Source: Chloroflexota bacterium (GTDB lineage Bacteria; Chloroflexota; Dehalococcoidia; Dehalococcoidales; RBG-16-60-22). Taken from it: DNA of 7,026 bases. Position 1 is the stretch's first letter. Every line of letters starts with the position of its first letter. Below, piece by piece: positions 1 through 5,792 of this stretch. The stretch spans positions 1 through 7,026 of the forward strand of contig JANYKH010000152.1 in NCBI GenBank assembly GCA_025358235.1. Direction: 5' to 3'. The translations under genes were made by a program, and so were the position numbers. The notes under the pieces are model-generated. The model made no database searches, was not told where the DNA came from, and saw nothing but the letters and a program-made list of their open reading frames with translations.

Positions 1-588
1 TCCGTTCATTCCGCGATGTCCCACATGGGGGTTAACGCCGTGGAGAACGCCGTCCTGCTGATGGATGCGCTACTCAAGCTGAAACCGAAAGTGATCGCGC
101 GCAAGTCACGTGTGCCCGCCGACCCCGACTCCGGCATAGCCCAGATGGAAGGCCGTTTGAACATCAACATGATCAACGGCGGTCTGAAAGTGAATATCGT
201 GCCGGATACCTGTACCATTGTCGTGGACCGGCGGCTGATCCCGGAAGAAAACATGGAGGAAGCCCGCCAGGAAATCGTGGATACACTAAACAGCGTGCCG
301 GGCGTGAAATGGGAATTTTCCAAGGTATATACGATTCCCGGCGATGCGCCCCGCTCCAGTCCCTACATCGATGAGCTGGCCGGCATTATCAAGGATGTTA
401 CGGGCAAGGCGGGCAAATACGGGTCCATGGGTTCCGGTGATCTGGGGCATATTGTGGCGGGGTGGGGCGCCAAGGAGTTCGGGCTGGGCGTGATTCGCCC
501 GGATAACCGCATTCATGGCGTCCAGGAATTTGCCTATATCAAGGATATAACCGACCTGACGGAGATCATTAAAAGGTTTGTGGCTTGA
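1..588 (+). CDS. M20 family metallopeptidase (ArgE/DapE/CPG2-like), 3' part only
   Basis: The frame is open from the first base, so the gene begins left of the window; 195 C-terminal residues are present, about half of the usual 380-420. M20 enzymes are zinc or cobalt amidohydrolases that remove acyl groups or cleave short peptides, and include ArgE, DapE and carboxypeptidase G2. The fragment opens inside the lid/dimerisation domain: VHSAMSHMGVNAVENAV (residues 2-18) matches the family's HSxxPHxGxNAI signature, with His8 in the usual place of the active-site His contributed by the partner subunit. The return into the catalytic domain carries GSMGSGDLGH (about 141-150) and NRIHGVQEF (169-177), where His172 is the likely last metal ligand. 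Most other metal ligands lie upstream and cannot be checked. The substrate cannot be named; general ArgE/DapE-like is safest. The stop codon overlaps the start of the next gene, implying co-transcription and coupled translation. Confidence 0.92.
   Translation, partial: SVHSAMSHMGVNAVENAVLLMDALLKLKPKVIARKSRVPADPDSGIAQMEGRLNINMINGGLKVNIVPDTCTIVVDRRLIPEENMEEARQEIVDTLNSVPGVKWEFSKVYTIPGDAPRSSPYIDELAGIIKDVTGKAGKYGSMGSGDLGHIVAGWGAKEFGLGVIRPDNRIHGVQEFAYIKDITDLTEIIKRFVA
572..576 (+). promoter_or_regulatory. Ribosome binding site for the DUF3795 gene
   Basis: AAAGG lies inside the last codons of the peptidase gene, 8 bases before a TTG codon at 585. It supports that TTG as the start, because the next in-frame ATG would lie beyond the first conserved cysteine of the protein. 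Confidence 0.6.
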
Positions 589-1028
589 TTCAATTTGAAA
601 ACAAGCTGATAGCACCTTGCGGGATGAACTGCGGCGTCTGCGCGCGGTATCTGGCCGGTCTGTATGAACTCCCGAAGCAGGGCGTGAAGATCACGGTTTG
701 CGCCGGCTGCCGGGCCGGCAACCGGAATTGTGGAAAGAAAAGCTGCTCCCCCCGGCGCAAGCACGAATTATATTTCTGCTTCGAATGCGGGGATTTTCCC
801 TGCGATACGATCAAACGGCTGGATAAACGGTACCGGACATTTTACCGCACCAGCGAGATCAAGAATCTGGAAATTATCAGGGACCATGGGATAACGGCGT
901 TCCTGAAACAGGAAGCGGAAAAGTGGACATGTCCCGATTGCGGCGGGGTGATTAGCTGCCATAATGGGGTGTGTTTCCGGTGCGGGGTGGAGAAGCTGAA
1001 GAAAAAGAAGCCGTTTTACAGATGGTGA
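585..1028 (+). CDS. DUF3795 domain-containing cysteine-rich protein with extra C-terminal zinc ribbon
   Basis: This 147-residue protein has 15 cysteines. The N-terminal part, LIAPCGMNCGVCARY (residues 8-22), followed by VCAGCR (38-43), C49, C54 and CFECGDFPC (65-73), matches the DUF3795 family, whose members typically begin with a phrase like APCGxxCxxCxxY. The function of that family is not established; the cysteine spacing suggests a metal or Fe-S binding site. After a short helical region (about 75-113), a second unit CPDCG...C...CFRCG (116-134) looks like a separate zinc ribbon/rubredoxin-type knuckle, and the tail is basic (KLKKKKPFYRW). There is no signal peptide or membrane segment, so the protein is presumably cytoplasmic. 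The start is TTG, overlapping the preceding TGA stop by four bases (TTGA), with AAAGG 8 bases upstream. Coupling to the peptidase gene suggests co-expression but does not reveal the role. Confidence 0.87.
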   Translation: MIQFENKLIAPCGMNCGVCARYLAGLYELPKQGVKITVCAGCRAGNRNCGKKSCSPRRKHELYFCFECGDFPCDTIKRLDKRYRTFYRTSEIKNLEIIRDHGITAFLKQEAEKWTCPDCGGVISCHNGVCFRCGVEKLKKKKPFYRW

Positions 1029-1060
1029 AATAGCACGGGCGAATTACGGGGAAAAACAAT

Positions 1061-1171
1061 ATGCCGAAAAATCCTGATGGGTCTTATACTTTAGATGATT
1101 CGGAAACCGCGACTCCGGATTATACAAAGCCGATGAAAAAGCCCGAGGAAAAGCCACCCAAAAGCACGTAG
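1061..1171 (+). CDS. Possible small hypothetical protein, 36 residues
   Basis: An ATG frame 32 bases after the DUF3795 stop encodes a hydrophilic peptide rich in Lys, Pro, Asp and Thr, starting MPKNPDGSYTLDDSET and ending KPPKST. It has no cysteine, membrane segment or recognisable domain and would be mostly disordered. A purine-rich GGGGAA starts 14 bases before the ATG, at acceptable spacing for a ribosome binding site. It ends just before the terminator hairpin, so it would be the last gene of the plus-strand block. The support is its position, the ribosome binding site and a plausible amino-acid mix; it could equally be chance open sequence in a 3' untranslated region. Confidence 0.4.
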   Translation: MPKNPDGSYTLDDSETATPDYTKPMKKPEEKPPKST

Positions 1172-1182
1172 AGCAGCAACAA

Positions 1183-1219
1183 AAAACCCCTCCCCACTAA
1201 AAAAGCGGGAAGGGGTTTT
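1183..1219. terminator. Bidirectional intrinsic terminator between converging genes
   Basis: AAAACCCCT-C-CCC (1183-1195) pairs with GGG-A-AGGGGTTTT (1207-1219), giving a 13-position stem with one internal mismatch and an 11-base loop. Read on the plus strand it ends in TTTT; read on the minus strand the stem is followed by a run of six T (complement of 1181-1186). It sits between the last plus-strand gene and the stop of the minus-strand ammonium channel, where a terminator shared by both blocks is expected. Confidence 0.8.
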
Positions 1220-1235
1220 GTACAACCTTAATTAC

Positions 1236-2411
1236 TTAAACATTCTCAGTGGCGACGATGATTTCTACCGAATCGTCATAATGCTTTCTGATGCCGCTCA
1301 TGGCCAGCATGATCCGCCCCACCACAAATCCCGGTACTAGCGCCATCAATATGGTTATGCCTATTCCGGCAAACTGTGACCCTGCATCAATCCCCCGCAC
1401 CACGAACACCGCCGCGATGCCGCCCAGCAAGCCCGGCCAGCCGTGGAGGTTGGTCACGCCGCAGGTATCGATGAACTTGAAGGTTCTCTCCAACCGGGAC
1501 TGCATTACGGCAAAGCCGAAGGTGGAGAGCGTGCCCGCCAGTATGCCGATGATGAAAGCCGTGGGGTGGTTCGCAAACAGGCACGTCGCGCCGATGGCGA
1601 CGCCGCCCGCCAGAGAGGCGTTGGCGATATCGGAAATTGAAATTTTACGCCGTAAGGCGACGGTTCCCAGATAAGTTGCCAGGGTTGAACCGCATAGGGC
1701 GAAGACGACATTGACCGCGGTGTAAGCCACCTGATCAGGGGCAACAAGCGCCGCGCAGAAGCCGGGCCAGAAGACCCACAGCACCATAGAACCCAGCATC
1801 GAGAATCGGTCGCTGGTGTAATCGGATTCGATTAGAGCCGCCGGTTCCTTTTTATTGGTCATGGCCAGGACGATGCCCAACCCGAACAGCGCCCCGAAAG
1901 CGTGAATTACGATCGAGCCGCCGGTATCGACTACCGAGCCCAACTTGATCAGCCCCAGGCCATTCTCCAGTACGATCCATTCGTTCAGCATATATACCGG
2001 GACGAATAACAGAGCTAGTACGATATAATGGTACATTTTAAGCCGGCCCAGGCATGCCCCGGCGCAAATCAGTAGGCTGGCCCCCGCGAACTCCGCCAGC
2101 ACAAAGCGGTCAATTTCTAACGGGGTCGCGCTGCCGAAAATTCCGGCACTGTCTAAAAGCATGTACAGCGGCAGCGCTGCGCTCACGAGGAGAAAAGTCG
2201 CCGTCAGGGCGGAGCGGCCGTACTTTCTCAGGAAAGCCATGAGGAATCCAAAACCGACCAGCAGCATAGCCATAATCTGAATAGCCCGGTCATACTTCTG
2301 GACATCTTCAATCGATGAGCCGTCCGCGGCCAAACAGCGCACCGAAGTCGCCATAAAAAGGACCAACACCAGGGATGCTACCGTTATCCAGCGATTATTG
2401 CGAAAGAACAC
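1236..2411 (-). CDS. Rh-type ammonium/ammonia channel (Amt/MEP/Rh superfamily)
   Basis: This is an integral membrane channel for ammonia/ammonium, 391 residues from the GTG at 2411, with about eleven hydrophobic segments after a signal-like N-terminus (cleavage plausible near CLA-AD, residues 26-29). Phrases typical of the Rh branch rather than classical AmtB are visible: GFGFLMAFLRKYG (53-65), DTGGSIVIHAFGALFGL (162-178), SDRFSMLGSMVLWVFWPGF (200-218), DIANASLAGGVAIG (261-274) and DTCGVTNLHGWPGLLGG (315-331). His170 and His323 correspond to the twin pore histidines of AmtB, and Asp162 to its conserved pore aspartate. Known relatives are trimers. The reading frame can be extended upstream to a GTG at 2423, but GGAGGT occupies 2421-2416, so the GTG at 2411 is the better start. 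No PII-protein gene is adjacent. It is the last gene of the minus-strand block, 105 bases after rlmN by the chosen start; I found no convincing promoter in that gap, so transcription may be read-through or separate. Confidence 0.93.
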   Translation of the reverse strand: MFFRNNRWITVASLVLVLFMATSVRCLAADGSSIEDVQKYDRAIQIMAMLLVGFGFLMAFLRKYGRSALTATFLLVSAALPLYMLLDSAGIFGSATPLEIDRFVLAEFAGASLLICAGACLGRLKMYHYIVLALLFVPVYMLNEWIVLENGLGLIKLGSVVDTGGSIVIHAFGALFGLGIVLAMTNKKEPAALIESDYTSDRFSMLGSMVLWVFWPGFCAALVAPDQVAYTAVNVVFALCGSTLATYLGTVALRRKISISDIANASLAGGVAIGATCLFANHPTAFIIGILAGTLSTFGFAVMQSRLERTFKFIDTCGVTNLHGWPGLLGGIAAVFVVRGIDAGSQFAGIGITILMALVPGFVVGRIMLAMSGIRKHYDDSVEIIVATENV

Positions 2412-2415
2412 CACT

Positions 2416-2421
2416 ACCTCC
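2416..2421 (-). promoter_or_regulatory. Strong ribosome binding site of the ammonium channel gene
   Basis: GGAGGT on the minus strand ends four bases before the GTG at 2411-2409. It lies inside the longest possible frame, which begins with GTG at 2423. This argues for the shorter protein beginning at the fifth codon of that frame. Confidence 0.75.
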
Positions 2422-2516
2422 ACTGTGCGGGGATTTAAAAACTATCCCAAAAGAGTAGCTGATTAGGAGGTAAAACGCAAGGGAGATGAAGAGTGTTTGT
2501 GCTTAGACTATTGATA

Positions 2517-3623
2517 TCAGGGTAAGGTCTGAGGATTTACCGGGGTCTCGGGCAGGGGCGGCGGGGGGAAAATCCGGCTTCTTAACTGGCCGCAGCCTCC
2601 CCCGATATCCACCCCCCGGCTGTTGCGGATGGTGCAGTTCATGCCCATGTCAACCAATTGTTTTTGAAATGCCATCATATCCAGCCCGGTGGGGGTTTCC
2701 GAGCGGAACATCTCCGTGCGGTTCGCGGCGATCAAATTCACGTGGCAGTTGATGCCCGCCAAACGTTTGGCAAGGTAGCGGGCATGGCGGTCTGTATCGT
2801 TGTAGCCGTGAAAAACAATATATTCAAAGGTGATCCGGCGGCCGGATAGTTCGGCATATTCCTTGCAGGCAGGAAGCAGTTCTCCCAGCGGGTGTTTCTG
2901 GTTCAGGGGCACGAGTTTATCCCGTAATACGTCAGTGGGGGCGTGCAGGGAAACCGCCAGCCCCACCTGCAAAGTCTCTTTAGCCAGTTGATTAATCTGA
3001 GGCACCACGCCGGCCGTGGAAATGGTAATATTGCGCGCGCCAAGACCGAAGCCATCCGGGGCGTTGATGCGTTCGATTGCTGACCACACATTTTTATAAT
3101 TGGCGAGGGGTTCGCCCATGCCCATGAACACCAGGTTGGAAATGAAGCCCGGTCCGTTGGGGATGGGGGTTAATTTTAGGCGCCTGGCGTAATAGAGGAG
3201 TTGATCGACGATTTCACCGGGCGTGAGGTTTCTTTCAAAACCCATCTGTCCGGTAGCGCAAAAAGGGCACCCGATGGGGCAGCCGACCTGGGATGAAACA
3301 CAGACGGTGCAGTGGCCGTTGTCATAAGGCATGAAAGCGGCCTCTATAGTCTTGCCATCCGCCAATTCAAGAAGGGATTTTACGGTGCCGTCACGGCTGG
3401 TCAGTTCATTGACCATTTTGAGGCCGTGAAGCGGCATTATAGCGGCGATTCTGTCACGTAAGCCGCGCGGGACATTGACCATCTCATCATATGACCAGAC
3501 AAAATCGTGGTAGATCCACTGCAGGATCTGCCGTGACCGGTAAGCAGGCGCGCCCAGTTCCTCCATGAATGTACGGAGTTCATTGGCGCTGAGATCGGTT
3601 AGAAATCGATTATTATCTGCCAT
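2517..3623 (-). CDS. rlmN: RlmN, dual-specificity 23S rRNA (A2503-C2)/tRNA (A37-C2) methyltransferase, radical SAM
   Basis: RlmN makes 2-methyladenosine at A2503 of 23S rRNA in the peptidyl transferase centre and at A37 of some tRNAs, using two SAM molecules and a [4Fe-4S] cluster. The 368-residue protein has the expected order: an N-terminal helical domain (about 1-95, with GAPAYRSRQILQWIY near 24-38), then the radical SAM core. CPIGCPFC supplies the cluster cysteines at 115, 119 and 122; Cys108 in TVCVSSQVG and Cys344 in GGGCGQLRSR are in the places of the family's two catalytic cysteines; MGMGEP (167-172) is the SAM-binding motif. All key residues are intact. The tail after 352 is proline-rich (PPPPLPETP). 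The segment NLIAANRTEM (296-305) departs from the usual NLIPxNP form. The ATG at 3623 gives the normal family N-terminus but has no clear Shine-Dalgarno sequence. It lies 115 bases downstream of typA on the same strand. Confidence 0.97.
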   Translation of the reverse strand: MADNNRFLTDLSANELRTFMEELGAPAYRSRQILQWIYHDFVWSYDEMVNVPRGLRDRIAAIMPLHGLKMVNELTSRDGTVKSLLELADGKTIEAAFMPYDNGHCTVCVSSQVGCPIGCPFCATGQMGFERNLTPGEIVDQLLYYARRLKLTPIPNGPGFISNLVFMGMGEPLANYKNVWSAIERINAPDGFGLGARNITISTAGVVPQINQLAKETLQVGLAVSLHAPTDVLRDKLVPLNQKHPLGELLPACKEYAELSGRRITFEYIVFHGYNDTDRHARYLAKRLAGINCHVNLIAANRTEMFRSETPTGLDMMAFQKQLVDMGMNCTIRNSRGVDIGGGCGQLRSRIFPPPPLPETPVNPQTLP

Positions 3624-3639
3624 ATGTTTTTAAAGACTG

Positions 3640-3662
3640 ACGGGGGCAATCATGGCCCCCGT
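3640..3662 (-). terminator. GC-rich hairpin between typA and rlmN, possible weak terminator or leader structure
   Basis: ACGGGGGC (3640-3647) and GCCCCCGT (3655-3662) form a perfect 8-bp stem with a 7-base loop. On the minus strand it follows typA and is followed by CAGTCTTTAAAAAC and then the rlmN ATG, 17 bases away. The downstream U-run is poor, so it may only attenuate, protect the typA 3' end, or shape rlmN translation initiation. Confidence 0.5.
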
Positions 3663-3670
3663 TTAGTTCC

Positions 3671-3690
3671 ATCCCGATCAAAATCGGGAT
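3671..3690. repeat. Perfect short inverted repeat in the typA-rlmN gap
   Basis: ATCCCGAT (3671-3678), CAAA, ATCGGGAT (3683-3690): an 8-bp stem with a 4-base loop. It has no T-run on the minus side and no second copy in this window. It could be part of a tandem-hairpin typA 3' end, an operator or a dispersed genomic repeat; the sequence alone does not decide. Confidence 0.6.
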
Positions 3691-3738
3691 TCAAATTTCC
3701 TCAGTTTGTGTTATGTTCCGGCTGGTACCCGCCCCGGA

Positions 3739-5589
3739 TTAAGACCGGTCGGCGGTTTCCTCAGCGTGAACTTCATTGTGGCGGGCTTTGAGGCGGGCGG
3801 ATTCATTCAGAATCTTTTTACGGGCCCGGAAATTCAGCGGCGTCACTTCCAGAAGTTCATCCCGCGTGATAAAGGCCATAAACTGTTCCAGACTCATTTT
3901 CATGGGCGGAATCAGTCTTTCAAAGCTTTCTTTGGTGGAGGAGCGGACGTTGGTCTGCTTCTTCATTTTGCAGACGTTGACGGCCATATCCTGAGGGCGG
4001 GGGTTGGTGCCGATAATCATGCCCTCGTAAGTATCCGCGCCGACATCGACAAACGTCGTGCCGCGGCTCTGGGCGTTAAACAGTCCGTAGGGGACAACGA
4101 CGCCGGTTTCGGATGAAACCATTACGCCGCTGCGGGTCTGGGCTAATTCGCCGCCCCACTTCTCCCAGCCCAGGAAGCTGCTGTCCATGGTCCCCTCGCC
4201 GCGGGTGGCAGTGAGGAAGTCATTGCGGAAACCGATCAATCCCTTGGTGGGGATGTGGAATTCCAGTCGGACAGTGCCTTCAATGCCGTGCACCATGTTG
4301 GTCATACGTGCCTGGCGTTTGGAAAGAAGTTCAGTGAGGGGGCCGATGTATTTTTCGCTGGCATCGATGGTCAAGATTTCGATGGGTTCCATAAGCTGCC
4401 CGTCGATCATTTTCGTGATAGCTTCGGGCTTGGAAATTTCAAATTCATAACCTTCACGCCGCATAACTTCGACGAGAATGCCGAGGTGAAGTTCGCCGCG
4501 GCCGGAAACCAGCAGGGTGTCCGGGCTTTCGGTATCGCGCACTCTCAGGCTCAGATTGGTCTCAAGTTCATGGTAGAGTCTTTCTCTTACCTGGCGTGAA
4601 GTGCAAAAACGGCCTTCCCGGCCGGCAAACGGCGAAGTATTAACGCCGAAGGTCATTTCAACGGTAGGTTCCGAGACGTGAATGCGCGGCAAAGCTTCCG
4701 GTTGATCGGCGCTGCAAATCGTATCGCCGATGGCCATTTTATCCGGCCCGGTGAGCTGGATGATGTCGCCGGCTTCGGCAGTTTCTACTTCAAGTTTCTG
4801 GAGGCCCATGTGGGTGAAGACCTGGGCCACGTTGGTGCGGACATCGCCGTCTTCGCCCATGACCACAATAGGATCATGGCGGGATATTTTGCCGCGGCGT
4901 ACGCGGCCGATGCCGATCTTGCCTTTGTGGGTGTCATAATCAAGGTTAGAAATAAGCATCTGGAAGTGACCTTCTTCGACTGTGGGGGGCGGGACGGCTT
5001 CCAGAATGGTATCGAGCAAAGGTAATATGTCCGTGCCCGGCACTTTGGGATCGCGGGAAGCGGTGCCCTGGCGCCCGGCAGCGTAAATAATGGGGAAATC
5101 AAGCTGATCCGCGTTTTCCACCAGTTCCAGGAAGATGTCCTGGGCCAGACGGGTTACTTCTTCAACGCGGGCATCCTTGCGGTCGATCTTGTTGATGACC
5201 AGGATAGGTTTAACTCCTTTTTCAAAGGCGCGTTTTAGCACGAATTTGGTGTGGGCGGTGGGGCCTTCAGCCGCATCGACGATGAGGAGGCAGCCGTCCG
5301 CCATGTTGATGACGCGTTCCACTTCACCGCCGAAATCAGCGTGTCCCGGGGTATCGATGATGTTGATTTTGACGCCTTTGTAAGAGATGGCGGTGTTCTT
5401 CGCCAGGATGGTAATACCGCGCTCCCGCTCAAGATCGTTGCTGTCCATGACGCAGGTTTCGACCGTCTGGTTATCACGGAAGGTCTTGCTCTGCCGGAGC
5501 AGGGCGTCAACCATGGTGGTCTTGCCGTGGTCTACGTGGGCGATGATAGCGATATTTCTGATGTCATTGCGGTAGGTTACTTGTCCCAT
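3739..5589 (-). CDS. typA: TypA/BipA ribosome-associated translational GTPase
   Basis: TypA/BipA is an EF-G-like GTPase that binds the 70S ribosome and supports 50S assembly and growth under stress or cold. At 616 residues the protein has normal full length. The G domain shows AHVDHGKTT (17-25, P-loop), RGIT (57-60, switch I), DTPGH (79-83) and NKID (133-136); the G5 position reads YAAGRQG (169-175), a slightly unusual form. Domain II follows (about 205-300), then the EF-G domain III-like region with GRGELHLG (363-370), domain V-like sequence with [18 protein letters not shown] (449-466), and the TypA-specific C-terminal domain with TNVRSS (546-551) and [14 protein letters not shown] (581-594), where many family members have TPxxIRxRKxxL. 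The start ATG is preceded by GAGGAATAAGAGAG, containing usable Shine-Dalgarno purines. A good promoter lies about 125 bases upstream of the start, so typA probably leads its own unit, perhaps with rlmN following. Confidence 0.98.
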   Translation of the reverse strand: MGQVTYRNDIRNIAIIAHVDHGKTTMVDALLRQSKTFRDNQTVETCVMDSNDLERERGITILAKNTAISYKGVKINIIDTPGHADFGGEVERVINMADGCLLIVDAAEGPTAHTKFVLKRAFEKGVKPILVINKIDRKDARVEEVTRLAQDIFLELVENADQLDFPIIYAAGRQGTASRDPKVPGTDILPLLDTILEAVPPPTVEEGHFQMLISNLDYDTHKGKIGIGRVRRGKISRHDPIVVMGEDGDVRTNVAQVFTHMGLQKLEVETAEAGDIIQLTGPDKMAIGDTICSADQPEALPRIHVSEPTVEMTFGVNTSPFAGREGRFCTSRQVRERLYHELETNLSLRVRDTESPDTLLVSGRGELHLGILVEVMRREGYEFEISKPEAITKMIDGQLMEPIEILTIDASEKYIGPLTELLSKRQARMTNMVHGIEGTVRLEFHIPTKGLIGFRNDFLTATRGEGTMDSSFLGWEKWGGELAQTRSGVMVSSETGVVVPYGLFNAQSRGTTFVDVGADTYEGMIIGTNPRPQDMAVNVCKMKKQTNVRSSTKESFERLIPPMKMSLEQFMAFITRDELLEVTPLNFRARKKILNESARLKARHNEVHAEETADRS

Positions 5590-5720
5590 TTTTCTCTCTT
5601 ATTCCTCAATCCAGACAGGCAAACACACACTAAAATGAAAGGTTTGGGGGAAGCATAGTGAGGCCCGGGAGTGTGGGGTTTACCTGTATCTCTTTGCGGA
5701 AGGCATAACTTTACTTAATA

Positions 5721-5750
5721 ATTATAGCACAAAGGATTTGGGAGTGGAAA
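5721..5750 (-). promoter_or_regulatory. Probable sigma-70-type promoter for typA with extended -10
   Basis: On the minus strand TTTCCA (5750-5745, four of six matches to TTGACA) is followed by an 18-base spacer and a perfect TATAAT (5726-5721) preceded by TGC, the extended -10 form. Transcription would begin near 5714, leaving a leader of about 125 nt before the typA ATG. The leader is C-rich and contains an eight-codon frame at 5706-5680. Confidence 0.7.
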
Positions 5751-5768
5751 TAGGAGAGGAGGGGGGTA
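5740..5768 (-). terminator. C-rich, G-poor tract downstream of the membrane protein gene, possible Rho loading site
   Basis: Read as RNA from the minus strand, the stretch starting 25 bases after the stop of the 5793-7016 gene is nearly all C and U (ACCCCCCCTCCTCTCC and onward). No T-tailed hairpin is seen in the gap, and unstructured C-rich, G-poor RNA is what Rho prefers. The tract also overlaps the -35 region of the typA promoter. Confidence 0.25.
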
Positions 5769-5792
5769 ATCTAGAGTTTAGAATGTAAATGC

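Noticed and set aside
286..615. Minus-strand frame opposite the peptidase and DUF3795 start
   Set aside because: It is antisense to a clear M20 domain and has no recognisable motif; it results from GC-rich codon structure.
1291..1674. Plus-strand frame of 127 codons opposite the ammonium channel
   Set aside because: It is antisense to a conserved membrane protein, with no domain and no good ribosome binding site.
2429..2447. GGGAT/ATCCC inverted repeat before the ammonium channel start
   Set aside because: The stem is only five base pairs with a nine-base AT-rich loop, too weak to call an operator or terminator.
2465..2506. AGGAGG on the plus strand followed by ATG at 2486 and a six-codon frame
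   Set aside because: The frame is tiny, the spacing is too long, and it lies between two minus-strand genes, so it looks like chance.
3706..4116. Plus-strand frame of 136 codons, and other plus frames across 3776-5658
   Set aside because: They lie opposite typA, whose motifs are unmistakable through its full length, and show only mirrored codon bias.
5641..5683. G-runs on the plus strand (GGGGG, GGG, GGGG) as a G-quadruplex
   Set aside because: Only three runs of three or more G occur within a reasonable span, so a stable four-run structure is not supported.
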